From IMG/VR virus record IMGVR_UViG_3300048590_000257, positions 1 to 21,560 of that record: 21,560 nt of DNA; one strand, given 5' to 3'. This document shows, piece by piece, positions 1 to 8,243 of the stretch. The stretch is from a virus. Under the pieces are notes generated by a model that was given only the letters and a program-made list of their open reading frames with translations, searched no databases and had not been told where the DNA came from. Numbering within the stretch: position 1 is the stretch's first letter; every line of letters begins with the position of its first letter. Both the position numbers and the translations under genes were made by a program.

Positions 1-1429
1 ACTGGAAGATCGCCTTCGCCGGGCCGGTGTCGTAGCGCTCGCCCATCGTGCGGCGCAGCGCGCGCGCCGCATCGAATGCCTTCGCAGACTCGGGAGCAAG
101 GTTGCCCGCCTGCACTGCGTTGTCGAACGTGTCGTCGAGAATGCGCTGCACGTTGCCGAAGGCTGCCGATGCACGCGGGTCGGTGTTGGCGAGCGCGACC
201 GACTTGCCCTGCGCCGTGCTGCGCGCGAGGTTGACGTCGGGGAAGCGCATCGGAATGCCACCCGAGAGATCGTCGATCATGCCGCGAAACTCGGTCGCGT
301 TCGGCACGCCATGCAGGGGCGCACCGGGGTAGTAGCGGCGCAGCACTGCCTGCAGATCGCCGGAAGGTGGCGTGAGATACGCGCCCTGCAGCTCAGGCAC
401 GTTGTACGCGGCGTTGATCGCCTCGCGCAGCACGTTGCGGTTCTCGGTGGCGTTCCTCGCGATGATGTTGCCGGCGTTCGTCGCAGATTCGATCGGCGCG
501 CTCGTGATCGGCGAGATTCCCTCGAGCACCGCACGGCGCGCCGCGTCCTGCTCGATCTCGCGCGCCGGGATCGTCGCCGAGTAGTTGCGCACGACCTTGC
601 CGAGCCGCGCGATGCCGGCGTCGTCGGCAGCCTGGTGCGCCATCGGCATCGCGCCGGGCACCAGCTCGGGCGCGTTGGTCAGGTTCTGAATCGCACGATC
701 CGGGCCCACCGCGGCGCGCGTGAGGCGCTCGCCTGCGCGGTACGGCGCACCGGCGCGCATCCGACGCACGGCGTTGACCGCATCCGTTCCGCCGCCGACG
801 ATCGCCTGTCCGCCTGCGCCGCCCATGAAGCCGAGCAGCGCGTTCACGATCGCCGAGTCGTCGTCGGTCTTCGTGCCGAGAATCGTCCCCTGTCCTGCGC
901 CGAGACCGCCGGCCATCGCCATCGAGCGCAGCTTGTTCAGCGCGCCACCAGCCCTCCACGCCTGCTGCGCGGCGTTCGCCGCCTGCGTCTGGCCCGTGCC
1001 CGGCAGGAACGCCGTCGCGACGTTGCCCGCCACGCGCCCGCCTGTTGCCCATCCGCTGCCGCCGTAGGCGTCCTGATACTGCTGCTCGGCCTGTTTGTTC
1101 AGGTCGGAGACGCGCGAGGCTTCGCTGCCGAAGAACTTCGCGATGGGGTTGTCGGGAACCAGACCGTATGCGCTCGTGGCGAACGCGAGCGCCTTGGGCA
1201 CGAGGTACGCGCCGCTGTCCACCGGATCGCGCGCGCCGCGCACTGCGCCGGCGCCGAGGGCTTCGACGGCGCCGGGTTGTTCGGCCAGTACGGGAGGCTC
1301 TTCGACCAGCGGCACCGACTCTGCGGCCGGCGCAGGCGCCGCGTAGCGCTCCCACGGGCCGCCAGCGGGCGCGGGCTGCGTCGGCTGGCCTTGCGGTGCC
1401 TGCTGCGCGTAGCGCTCCCAGGGTTTCAT
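1..1429 (-). CDS. Partial internal/ejection-type virion protein (N-terminal 476 codons)
   Basis: Open frame that runs off the left edge, so the C-terminus is missing. The ATG at 1429 overlaps the stop of the upstream gene as ATGA. The N-terminus carries the motif PWERYA twice, about residues 3-8 and 25-30, separated by Ala/Pro/Gln-rich linker. Then follow Gly/Ala-rich segments and a helical, Ala-rich body. No catalytic motif is visible in the part present. Its place as the last of four similar low-complexity virion genes after the tail adaptor and nozzle genes matches the internal-core/DNA-ejection protein block of podoviruses (P22 gp7/gp20/gp16 or T7 gp14-16 position). The role is inferred from position and composition; the missing part could hold an enzymatic domain such as a transglycosylase. 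Confidence 0.7.
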   Translation of the reverse strand, partial: MKPWERYAQQAPQGQPTQPAPAGGPWERYAAPAPAAESVPLVEEPPVLAEQPGAVEALGAGAVRGARDPVDSGAYLVPKALAFATSAYGLVPDNPIAKFFGSEASRVSDLNKQAEQQYQDAYGGSGWATGGRVAGNVATAFLPGTGQTQAANAAQQAWRAGGALNKLRSMAMAGGLGAGQGTILGTKTDDDSAIVNALLGFMGGAGGQAIVGGGTDAVNAVRRMRAGAPYRAGERLTRAAVGPDRAIQNLTNAPELVPGAMPMAHQAADDAGIARLGKVVRNYSATIPAREIEQDAARRAVLEGISPITSAPIESATNAGNIIARNATENRNVLREAINAAYNVPELQGAYLTPPSGDLQAVLRRYYPGAPLHGVPNATEFRGMIDDLSGGIPMRFPDVNLARSTAQGKSVALANTDPRASAAFGNVQRILDDTFDNAVQAGNLAPESAKAFDAARALRRTMGERYDTGPAKAIFQ

Positions 1430-2928
1430 GGACGGCTCTCCACGGGCTCCCACGATTCGCGATCGGCCGGGTCGCCGCCGCGGTATCGGTAGCCGTCGAC
1501 GATCTCGCCGGCGCGCGGCGGTCCGGCGCCGACATCCGGATCGCCGAACTCGGAGGTGTACGCCTGCTGCATGCGCGACTTCACGCCGTCGACGAACTCG
1601 ATCACGCGGCCGAGCTCGCGCTGAAACTCCTCGTAGCTCTGCGCCCGGTCGAGCGCGGCGAGGTTGTTCTGCAGCATCGTGTTTTCGCGATCGGACACCT
1701 GCCCGAGTGCGCCGCCGGTCTTCGACATATCGCGCATCGTCTGCAGCACGCGGAAGGCGACCTGCGATTTCAGGGTGTCAAGCTTCGCCGCGGCGTTCGC
1801 GCGATCGGTGCCCGGGATGTTCGGGAACATGCCAGGGATGCCGGTGATGCCCTTCAAGCCCGGGTGATCCTTCACCTCGCGCGCGATCTCGCCGAGGCGG
1901 TCGAGCTCGGCCACGCTCTGGTCGAGCGCAGCGCGCGCACGCCCAGCCTCGCGGTTGCGCCTGTCGATGCGCGCCTGGTCCGCGGGCGATAGCGGTTTCC
2001 CGCCGATAGGCTGGCCGTTGACCGTCACGGGCGTGGCCGTTCCGTCCGGGTTGATCTGGATGCCACGCGCCGAGTCGTAGGTCGGCTTGGCTGTCGCGGT
2101 GGGCTTCGGCCCGATCGGCGTCCCCTCGGCCGTCATCGCCGGTACGAACGCGCCGGTGCGCCAATCGATGAACCCGCCGCGGTCGGCGTCCCACGTGCGG
2201 TTGCCCTGCTCGATCTGCTGGCGCGTACGCGCCGCGCTCGCATTCGACGCATTCGCCGACGCGCGATCCTTCGCGACTGCCGCGTCGTGCAGCCCCGGGT
2301 CGTACTGATGCGCGCCGGTGAACGCGCCGAACGTGCCCATGCCGCCGGGCAGCGCGGCGAACAGATCGGGCGCGCCTTTGTTGGTGCCGGCACCGAGCAT
2401 GAATGCCGCGCGGTTCGGGTCGGTGGCGAGCATGCCAGGCGCGGCGAGCCGCTGCGCGCTCATGCCCGCTTCCTTCATCAGCGTGGCGATGTCGCCGACG
2501 CCCGAGCCCTTTTCCGCGCTCTCGGTGCGCGCGGCGTGCAGCGAGGCGATGGTCTCGCCCAGCAGGCGCAGCTGCTCGGGGCCGAGGCCGGCCTTCGCCC
2601 CCTCCGTCATCGCGACCCGCGCGGTCTCGAGCGGAATGCCCAGCCGGTAGGCGGCGTTCTGCGCGAGGAACTCGGGGTCGGCGCGCATCTCGCGCGCCCT
2701 GAGGTTCGCGCGTTGCATCTGCTCAGCGAGATCGACCTCGCGCACCTTCTGTGCAGCATCGGTGCGCGCCTTCTCGGCCTGCGCGCCGTACAAGTCGATC
2801 TGACCGCGCGTGGCGTCGGCCTTCAGGAGCCGATCCGTTTCGGCGTCGGCCGCCTGTTGCTTCAGCCCGCCGCCGAACAGACCAGCCAGTCCGGAGACTC
2901 CCGTCATCGGTGCATAGCCACGTGGCAT
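1426..2928 (-). CDS. Putative internal virion/ejection protein, 500 aa
   Basis: The start ATG at 2928 follows a strong Shine-Dalgarno-like GAGGTGAGA that overlaps the end of the upstream gene, and the stop overlaps the next start as ATGA. The N-terminus is short and Gly-rich (VSGLAGLFGGGLKQQAADAE), typical of phage core proteins. Residues about 25-90 are long amphipathic helix rich in Ala, Gln, Glu and Arg. The middle (about residues 280-310) has a glycine/proline-rich beta-like segment with NGQPIGGKPLSP. The C-terminus ends in DGYRYRGGDPADRESWEPV, a tail-end motif I recall from other phage structural proteins. No enzyme motif is seen. Function is inferred from the neighbours (adaptor, nozzle, gp14-like protein) as a component ejected with or packed around the DNA. 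Confidence 0.7.
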   Translation of the reverse strand: MPRGYAPMTGVSGLAGLFGGGLKQQAADAETDRLLKADATRGQIDLYGAQAEKARTDAAQKVREVDLAEQMQRANLRAREMRADPEFLAQNAAYRLGIPLETARVAMTEGAKAGLGPEQLRLLGETIASLHAARTESAEKGSGVGDIATLMKEAGMSAQRLAAPGMLATDPNRAAFMLGAGTNKGAPDLFAALPGGMGTFGAFTGAHQYDPGLHDAAVAKDRASANASNASAARTRQQIEQGNRTWDADRGGFIDWRTGAFVPAMTAEGTPIGPKPTATAKPTYDSARGIQINPDGTATPVTVNGQPIGGKPLSPADQARIDRRNREAGRARAALDQSVAELDRLGEIAREVKDHPGLKGITGIPGMFPNIPGTDRANAAAKLDTLKSQVAFRVLQTMRDMSKTGGALGQVSDRENTMLQNNLAALDRAQSYEEFQRELGRVIEFVDGVKSRMQQAYTSEFGDPDVGAGPPRAGEIVDGYRYRGGDPADRESWEPVESRP

Positions 2929-2932
2929 CGTC

Positions 2933-3685
2933 TCACCTCACTCGCATGCCCGTGAGCGAGCCGAAGCTGCTTTGCGGGATGGCGCTGCGCTGGCCGGACA
3001 GCATCGGATTGCCCGTCAACGTGCCGAAATTGCCGAGATTCGGATCGGCAGGCGCCGCGGGAACCGTCGTCCCGAACGCTCCACCCACGCCGGCGCCGAT
3101 CGCCGGCCCTGCGGCCTGTATCAAGCCACCCGCGAGCATCTGCCCCGAGTTCACGTTGCCTGCCTGATCGATGCGCGTGCGCGAGTTGCGCGCCGCCTGC
3201 TGCATGATCGACACCAGGTTGTCGACGTCGCTGGCGCCCTGCGCGTTCGTGAGCCCCTGCTCGAACATCATCTGCCGCCCGCCGCCGGCGCGCGCTGCCA
3301 TGCCTGCCTCGAGGATCGCGCGCTCGAGCTCCGCCGCGGCGCGCTTGGCCATCTCCGTGTCGTAGCGACTCGACGCCCCGACCGGGCGCGAAGCGCTCTG
3401 CGCGGTCGTCTGCGCTGCCTGCTGGGCGACGCCCTCGAGGCGCTCCTGCGCGGGCTGCACGACGCGCTGCAGCTGCTCCTGCGGGTCCGCGGCGACCTTC
3501 ACGGCGTTTTCGAGCACCTGTGCCTGGCGGCGGCGGTCGAACTCCTCCTGCTCGTCCTGCGCAGCCTCGATCTCGCGCCGCTGGCGTTTCTGCGCGTCGC
3601 GCTGCGCGTCGTACTGCAGGTACGCGCCGCCCGCCGAGGCGATCGCCGAGATGATGAGCGGTATCAGTAGATCGAGGCCAAACAT
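2933..3685 (-). CDS. T7 gp14-like internal virion protein with N-terminal membrane segment, 250 aa
   Basis: Residues about 3-23 are a hydrophobic segment (LDLLIPLIISAIASAGGAY). It is followed by a highly charged coiled coil of about 50 residues rich in Gln, Arg, Glu and Asp, a Gln/Ala-rich region, and a Gly-rich second hydrophobic stretch near residues 200-220 (GGLIQAAGPAIGAGVGGAFG). This order is the hallmark of gp14-type internal core proteins, which insert in the outer membrane during DNA ejection in T7; the comparison is by architecture, not by sequence match. The start ATG is embedded in TGATG with the upstream stop, and a GGGGAG ribosome site lies inside the upstream gene. The stop lies 4 nt before the next ATG. 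Confidence 0.7.
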   Translation of the reverse strand: MFGLDLLIPLIISAIASAGGAYLQYDAQRDAQKRQRREIEAAQDEQEEFDRRRQAQVLENAVKVAADPQEQLQRVVQPAQERLEGVAQQAAQTTAQSASRPVGASSRYDTEMAKRAAAELERAILEAGMAARAGGGRQMMFEQGLTNAQGASDVDNLVSIMQQAARNSRTRIDQAGNVNSGQMLAGGLIQAAGPAIGAGVGGAFGTTVPAAPADPNLGNFGTLTGNPMLSGQRSAIPQSSFGSLTGMRVR

Positions 3686-4407
3686 CAGAAGCTCCCCTGG
3701 ATGATCGTGCCGCTGCTCGGCCTGGCGATCGGGTACTGCGGCTGATACTGACGCTGCGCCTGCTGCCGGCCCGACAGGATCTGGTAGCGCGCGAGCGCCG
3801 GCTGCATCGCCTGTGCGTAGGAGTCCACGGCCGCGTAGTTCGTTGCGCCCTTGGCGGCGTCGACGTTCGAGGCCATCTGCGAGAGCGCGTTCTGCGTGGC
3901 GTTGCCGGCGTCCAACCCGGAACGCATCTGTGAGATGAGATTCAGGCGCGTCCGCTCGTCGTTGGCTCGCACCTCGTCGGCAGCCGACTGCGCGGTGTTG
4001 CTCGCGTCCATCAGCGCGCGGCCGAACTCGCGCTGTTCCAGACCCTGCGCGCTCACGTCGGCCGAGCCGCCGGTCAGGCCCGTGCGCGCAAGACCGAAGC
4101 GGAGCTTCCGCAACGTATCCTCGCGGTTCTCGTTCAGGCGGTTGGCCTGCAGGTCGTAGACGTCGTCGCGCACCTGGTTGTAGATCGGCGCACGCCCGCT
4201 CGGGTTATTGCCGGGTCGCCCGACGATGCCAAACAGGCGGTTCAGTTCGGCGATGCGTAGCGCGAGATCCCACTCCTCCTGCGACTCGCGCGCCGAATTC
4301 GGCAGCCACACCGACGTATTGCCGCCTGCGCGCGGCGTGGTCTGCAGGTAGAAGCCGTCACCGGTATCGGTCGATAGGTTTCCGCGAATTCCAGTCAGGG
4401 TGCTCAT
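3685..4407 (-). CDS. Putative virion-associated protein, 240 aa
   Basis: Not recognised as a named family. The N-terminal 60 residues contain a Gly/Ser/Thr-rich segment (GDGFYLQTTPRAGGNT) followed by a helical ESQEEWDLALRIAELNRLFG stretch. Residues about 90-200 are almost entirely predicted helix rich in Ala, Gln, Asn and Asp, and the last 30 residues are Gln/Pro/Ser-rich and probably flexible. Composition resembles the other ejection-block proteins. It starts in ATGA overlap with the nozzle gene and ends in TGATG with the gp14-like gene, so it is translationally coupled to both. A structural or ejection role is inferred from position. Confidence 0.65.
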   Translation of the reverse strand: MSTLTGIRGNLSTDTGDGFYLQTTPRAGGNTSVWLPNSARESQEEWDLALRIAELNRLFGIVGRPGNNPSGRAPIYNQVRDDVYDLQANRLNENREDTLRKLRFGLARTGLTGGSADVSAQGLEQREFGRALMDASNTAQSAADEVRANDERTRLNLISQMRSGLDAGNATQNALSQMASNVDAAKGATNYAAVDSYAQAMQPALARYQILSGRQQAQRQYQPQYPIARPSSGTIIQGSF

Positions 4408-5942
4408 CCCGCAACCCCCAGGTTGTCGAAGTGGTAGATCAGCGCCGACAGCTCGAAGGACTCCGGCGCCTCGTGCTCGATGACGGCGGCCACCGACGGC
4501 GCCATGAGTCCGACCGGGATCCAGCCCTGTGGGCGCGAATCGTCGGGGAGCATCGAGAGGTCGATCGGGCCGGCTTCGAATACCTCGGAGCCCGTGTCGG
4601 AGCGGAAGAGATGCGTGATCTCGAAGCGCCCAGCGCGCGCGCTGCGCGTGGCGACGACGTCCATCGCGTGGATCTGCTTCAGCGCCGCTGGCGACTTGAA
4701 GTCGAAGAACGGCGTGACGACGCGCACGCGCGGTGCCGCTCGCCCCTCGGCCGGCATCTCATCGGCCCATGCGTACGGATCGCGATCGGAACTGAGCGCC
4801 GCCACCGCGGCTCGCGCGTCGTCGTCGTAGGCGTAGTCCGGGTCGAGACGGTAGATGTCGCCGTCGGCCGAGCGCAGGTAGGCCGTGCCCTCGAAGTCCA
4901 CGGCGCCGGCGATCTCCCACGGGAAGACGTACTCGCTCCACGCGTAGACCTTCGCGGTGCGGCTGAACGAATACACGAGAGCGCGCGCACCTTCGATGAG
5001 CCAGAACTGTCCGAGGCTGGGGAAAAACCGCGCGAGCGCGCGCGTGGTGAACTGCGTGGCCAGGCGATCGACCGGCACGCCGACGTCCAGGTCCATCGCG
5101 TTGGCGTTCTGGGCGTTGAGCACGATGCTGCGCACGCCGGACGGCGAGAGGAAGAACAGGTCCGCCCCCACGTTCGCGCCCGTGTCGCCGGCCACCTGGC
5201 CCACGGCGATTGTTTTGTAGAACCGCATTTCCGCCGGGTCGGGGTCGACATCCCACAGCTGCGCGGCGTCCCCCGTGCTCACCACGAGCCGGCCGTCGAA
5301 CTCGCCCAGCGCGGCAATCGTGTTGCTCGATCGCGTCTTGCGGTTCGTCGGCAGGAAGCCCGCGTCGTCCTCGGCCGTCCAATCGCGCGGATCATCGGTC
5401 TTGGAGAATCGCACGACGCCCGAGGGGTCGCCCGCGAACACCTTGCTCGCGATCGGAATCGCCGTCGTGCCGTTCGGGCAGTTGGCGTCCTCGATGCGGT
5501 TGGCAGTCAGGTCCGTCGGCTTGCCGAAGAAGTGCCGCACGCCGACGTCGGTCGCCGCGACCACGTACAGCGAGTCGGCCACGAGGAAGGCCGCGTGCAC
5601 GCGATCGATACGATCGCCCGGGTTGCCCGGTATGCTGCCCGCGTAGTCCAGTCGCATCGTGCGGTAGCGCGCGGAGTCCTGCACGAACGGTACGGAGGTG
5701 ATCGCCTGCACCTGCGGGTTCGCGCCGCCCCAGAAGCCGGTGAGGCACCCCGGGCCACTGAACAGCCCCCGCACCCCCGGCCCCCAGGACCACACGTAGC
5801 GCGCACCGGGGCGCTTTCGCACCGCCTTGCCGGGCGTCACGTAGGCGTTCCGAAGTTCCCGGAAGCGGTTCGCATCCTGAATGTTCGCCGGGCGCGAGAG
5901 ATCTACGCCGCCGGAGAACTCCGCATAGACGATGCTCGCCAC
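4404..5942 (-). CDS. Tail nozzle / stabilization-type beta-propeller protein, 512 aa
   Basis: GTG start at 5942, one base after the adaptor stop (TGATGTG), with a G-rich ribosome site just upstream. The N-terminus reads FSGGVDLSRPANIQDANRF and then RNAYVTPGKAVRKRPGARYV. The pattern of FsGG, an Asn in the first strand, a Gly turn and kRPG is characteristic of podovirus nozzle proteins that form the tail tip below the adaptor (T7 gp12 / P22 gp10 class). The rest is rich in beta-strand-like repeats with aromatic and Gly-Asp turns (DSLYVVAATDVGVR, GTAYLRSADGDIYRLDPDY), as expected for a propeller. At 512 aa it is closer to P22 gp10 than to the 794-aa T7 gp12. It directly follows the adaptor gene, the usual order. 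Confidence 0.75.
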   Translation of the reverse strand: MASIVYAEFSGGVDLSRPANIQDANRFRELRNAYVTPGKAVRKRPGARYVWSWGPGVRGLFSGPGCLTGFWGGANPQVQAITSVPFVQDSARYRTMRLDYAGSIPGNPGDRIDRVHAAFLVADSLYVVAATDVGVRHFFGKPTDLTANRIEDANCPNGTTAIPIASKVFAGDPSGVVRFSKTDDPRDWTAEDDAGFLPTNRKTRSSNTIAALGEFDGRLVVSTGDAAQLWDVDPDPAEMRFYKTIAVGQVAGDTGANVGADLFFLSPSGVRSIVLNAQNANAMDLDVGVPVDRLATQFTTRALARFFPSLGQFWLIEGARALVYSFSRTAKVYAWSEYVFPWEIAGAVDFEGTAYLRSADGDIYRLDPDYAYDDDARAAVAALSSDRDPYAWADEMPAEGRAAPRVRVVTPFFDFKSPAALKQIHAMDVVATRSARAGRFEITHLFRSDTGSEVFEAGPIDLSMLPDDSRPQGWIPVGLMAPSVAAVIEHEAPESFELSALIYHFDNLGVAG

Positions 5943-5943
5943 A

Positions 5944-6651
5944 TCAGCCCCCCGGGACCGACGTGGGCGGCAGCAGGTACGGCACGTCTTCGTCGAGCAC
6001 GCGGCGCTCGCTGCGCGGCGTGACGACCGTCGCGCGCCGATGCCGGCCCTTCAGATCGAGCAGCATGGCTTCGAGCTGTTGCGCGTACTGCGGGCCGTCC
6101 GGCTGTCGGTAGTGCAGCTTCGCGTTGGTCAGCGCATGCAGGAACAGCGGCCCAGTCGGGATCGAAGCGACGTGACTGTCCTCGGTGAACGGCAGCAGCG
6201 ACCGCACGTATTCGATGCGCAGCTTCGAGTCGACGATGGGCTCAGGGTGCAACTCGATCTGCACCTTCCATGACGGATTGACGGCATCCGCGTTCCACCG
6301 GATCTCGTAACGGCAGGGATCGGCGGGCGCGGAGAAGTTGCGCTGCTGCACGCTGATGCCCTCGCGCAGCGCGAGCCAGGCGCCCCAGGAGAGGATCCAT
6401 ACGCCCTCGATGCGCTCGAGGTTGCAGTCGGTCGGCAGGTCGTACCAGATCGAGCCGTCTGCGACGTCGATGACCGCAGAGGCGCGCAGGTGCTTCCACT
6501 CGCCGACCTCGTAGAGCGCCTCCTGTGCGCGCTGCAGGAACGAGTCGAGAATGGGCTTGGCGAACGAGATTCCGGCCGCACCACCGATCCGCACCTGTAG
6601 CTCGGTGCGCAATGATTCGAGCGTTCGCGGGGGCGTGGCCGAGAACGTCAC
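5944..6651 (-). CDS. Head-tail adaptor, tail tubular protein A-like (T7 gp11 / P22 gp4 class), 235 aa
   Basis: The start is the GTG at 6651, in GTGA overlap with the upstream gene and preceded by AAGGAAAAGG. The frame stays open much further upstream into the capsid gene, but that extension is a shadow. Residues 10-50 form helices (LESLRTELQVRIGG, ILDSFLQRAQEALYEVGEWKHLR), followed by a beta domain with WYDLPTDCNLERIEGVWI; the LP-DC-R-I pattern is typical of adaptor proteins docking under the portal. The C-terminal half includes a helix with LFLHALTNAKLHYRQPDGPQYAQQLE. Length fits the family (166-240 aa). It lies between capsid and nozzle genes as expected. The last 30 residues are Arg-rich and Pro-rich. 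Confidence 0.75.
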   Translation of the reverse strand: MTFSATPPRTLESLRTELQVRIGGAAGISFAKPILDSFLQRAQEALYEVGEWKHLRASAVIDVADGSIWYDLPTDCNLERIEGVWILSWGAWLALREGISVQQRNFSAPADPCRYEIRWNADAVNPSWKVQIELHPEPIVDSKLRIEYVRSLLPFTEDSHVASIPTGPLFLHALTNAKLHYRQPDGPQYAQQLEAMLLDLKGRHRRATVVTPRSERRVLDEDVPYLLPPTSVPGG

Positions 6652-6974
6652 GTGGTGGCCTTTTCCTTCGCGCGCGCTTTCGGGCCGACGGCGAGCTGCT
6701 GCAGGTCGGCGATGAACTGGCGCATCGTGGTGTAGGCGAGGTCGACGTAGGAGCGCCCGCTCTTGGGCTCCTCGCCGTACAGGCGCGCCAGGCGCTCGTA
6801 CTCGATGCGCGGATCGTCGATCGTCACCTCGTCGGGTGTGGCGTCGATCGCGTCGAGCTTGATCTGCTCGCCGTGCACCGCCTGCAGCACCGGGATTTCG
6901 TGCTCGCCGACGTCGACGAGGAGGGTCTCCGCCATGTCGCGGCGGATGGGAACGCGCTTGATCGAGATCTGCAT
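6648..6974 (-). CDS. Conserved capsid-adjacent protein, 108 aa, unknown role
   Basis: Starts at ATG 6974 with GGAG five bases upstream. A short basic N-terminus (MQISIKRVPIRRDM) is followed by a beta-rich part with EIPVLQAVHG and DEVTIDDPRIEYERLARLYGEE, then a helical VDLAYTTMRQFIADLQQLA and a basic tail (KARAKEKATT). I do not know a named function. The EIPVLQAVHG ... EYERLARLYG layout looks like the small acidic proteins often found just after the major capsid gene, which may act in head completion or capsid assembly. It couples to the adaptor gene by GTGA overlap. Confidence 0.75.
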   Translation of the reverse strand: MQISIKRVPIRRDMAETLLVDVGEHEIPVLQAVHGEQIKLDAIDATPDEVTIDDPRIEYERLARLYGEEPKSGRSYVDLAYTTMRQFIADLQQLAVGPKARAKEKATT

Positions 6975-6996
6975 GGAGTCTCCGGGTTGAAAGGGC

Positions 6997-7010
6997 GGGC
7001 CCGAAGGCCC
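6997..7010 (-). other. UUCG-tetraloop hairpin in the capsid 3' untranslated gap
   Basis: In the 45-nt gap after the capsid stop (7020) the minus strand reads GGGCC-TTCG-GGCCC, a 5-bp GC stem capped by an exceptionally stable UUCG loop. It is followed by GCCCTTTC, so the U tract is too short for a good intrinsic terminator. It could attenuate transcription into the 108-aa gene or protect the 3' end of an abundant capsid mRNA. The hairpin is seen directly; the role is inference. Confidence 0.45.
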
Positions 7011-7019
7011 CGCGGATGC

Positions 7020-8081
7020 TCAGGTGATCGAGATCACACCTTGCGCCTTCGAGTGGTTCAGCGTCATCGCGCCTTTCCAGGTCAGCGCCATGTACACGAC
7101 GTACTTGTCGTACGGGCGCGGCGGCTTGCGGCTGACCATGTCCTGCCCCTGCAGCGGGCGCAGCTTCAGGTGCCGCAGGTTCAGCATGTAGCAGCGCTTG
7201 GCCCAGTGCACCGCGGGCGTGACCGCCCCGCCGAAGTTGTCGTCCCACTCCGGCGCCCACTGGATGGGCACGCCGTTGAAGGCAAGGCCCGTGATCGCCG
7301 GATCGAGCTTCGTGCCGCCGGTGGGCGCGATCTGGATGTAGCGCTGGATGACCGAGGCGTTCGCCGCGGCATCGCGGAACATGTCGATGTAGTCCTTGCC
7401 AGCGATGATCGTGGTCGGACGACCGCCGTTGCGCGAGCAGGCACGCCACATGTTCTCGGTCTTGCCCAGGATCGTGCCGGCCGCGAGCCCCGTCTCCCGA
7501 TTCGAGAGCCACGCCGGCACGTCGAACCGATCGATGCCGCCGACGACTTCCGTGCCGGTCGCCGTGGGCGCGGCCTTGATCGGCACGAGGAAGTCCAGGC
7601 CCGCGATCGCGTCGGTCGAGGACGAGCCGTCCAGGTGCAGGGCCTGCGAGAACTTCTCTTCGTAACCCAGCCGAAGCACCTCGCTCTGCTCGGTGAGCAG
7701 GTTCGTGAGCTGGATCATCTCGGCGTCGCTCGCGCTCGCCTGCCGATCGTCGGTGACGATGATCCCGTTCTGCGCGAGCCGGTCCTCGTCGAGCATCAGG
7801 CCGTCGTGCGCACTGCGCCACGGGTACTTTGCCTGCTCGATGGTGTTGCGCTCGTTGTAGGTCACCGAACCCGAGCCGCGGTACCACTGGAAGTTCGAGC
7901 TGTAGCGCATGCGCAGCTGCTCGACGACGTATTCCTTCGCGCCGGGAAACGACGTCTTGCGCTTGTTCAGCTCGTTCATGAGCGGCCGATCGACGGCGAT
8001 CTGATCGACGGGGTTGTTCTTCAGGTAGAAGTCCAGGCCGACCTTTGCGGCCTCGGCGAGCTGTCCGGCAGTGAACGGCAT
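7020..8081 (-). CDS. Major capsid protein, 353 aa
   Basis: Begins MPFTAGQLAEAAKVGLDFYLKN at ATG 8081, six bases after a full GGAGG ribosome site, which fits a highly expressed gene. Residues about 20-90 contain the E-loop-like region (NKRKTSFPGAKEYVVEQLR) and the capsid-like run GSGSVTYNERNTIEQAKYPW, followed by a helix (DAEMIQLTNLLTEQSEVLRLGYEEKFSQALH) that would be the spine helix of an HK97-type fold. The C-terminal half has SNRETGLAAGTILGKTENMW and IIAGKDYIDMFRDAA. The sequence style is that of the capsid proteins of BPP-1-like podoviruses; this is from memory, not an alignment. It lies between scaffold and adaptor. It has its own long leader downstream of a terminator, so it is probably transcribed separately from the portal-scaffold genes. 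Confidence 0.85.
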   Translation of the reverse strand: MPFTAGQLAEAAKVGLDFYLKNNPVDQIAVDRPLMNELNKRKTSFPGAKEYVVEQLRMRYSSNFQWYRGSGSVTYNERNTIEQAKYPWRSAHDGLMLDEDRLAQNGIIVTDDRQASASDAEMIQLTNLLTEQSEVLRLGYEEKFSQALHLDGSSSTDAIAGLDFLVPIKAAPTATGTEVVGGIDRFDVPAWLSNRETGLAAGTILGKTENMWRACSRNGGRPTTIIAGKDYIDMFRDAAANASVIQRYIQIAPTGGTKLDPAITGLAFNGVPIQWAPEWDDNFGGAVTPAVHWAKRCYMLNLRHLKLRPLQGQDMVSRKPPRPYDKYVVYMALTWKGAMTLNHSKAQGVISIT

Positions 8082-8086
8082 TTCAG

Positions 8087-8091
8087 CCTCC
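8087..8091 (-). promoter_or_regulatory. Ribosome binding site of the major capsid gene
   Basis: GGAGG on the minus strand, five bases before the ATG at 8081. It is among the best Shine-Dalgarno matches in the window and fixes the capsid start. Confidence 0.8.
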
Positions 8092-8225
8092 TGTGCGAAT
8101 TGGATGGAAGAACCCTTTCGGGGCCGCTCCGATTCGCGGTTGGCGAGGCCGCATTCAGCCGATTGCTCGGGCGGGCGCGCGCTGACGAGGCGTGCAGGTG
8201 CTGTCAGGTGCGACCGTACCGAGGA

Positions 8226-8243
8226 CGAATTGGCTCACTCCAC
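8226..8243 (-). repeat. Direct repeat copy A, GTGGAGTGAGCCAATTCG
   Basis: Minus-strand copy of an 18-bp sequence that differs by one base from copy B at 12212-12229. Similarity continues a few bases further (TCCTCGGTA here, CCCCAGGTA in copy B). It sits 6 bases downstream of the scaffold terminator T run, at the beginning of the capsid leader. It is probably a shared promoter-like or regulatory element, or a module boundary. Confidence 0.65.

Noticed and set aside
1-1429. Diversity-generating retroelement as in BPP-1
   Set aside because: No reverse transcriptase, template or variable repeat is present in the window; the structural similarity to BPP-1-like phages does not imply one here.
4431-6023. 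530-codon plus-strand frame, and similar ones at 311-1492, 8287-9492, 10498-11913 and 12369-13625
   Set aside because: All lie opposite recognised minus-strand genes and have Arg/His/Ala-rich translations without a start signal or recognisable domain.
6997-7010. The UUCG hairpin as an intrinsic terminator
   Set aside because: The stem is only 5 bp and is followed by just three T residues after GCCC, and essential tail genes follow without another promoter visible.
6652-7887. Upstream extension of the adaptor frame into the capsid gene
   Set aside because: The translation upstream of GTG 6651 is an out-of-frame reading of the capsid and 108-aa genes; the real start is fixed by GTGA overlap and a ribosome site.
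8096-8105. Possible third copy of the repeat (CCAATTCG) near the capsid ribosome site
   Set aside because: Only 8 bases match; too short to count as a copy of the 18-bp element.
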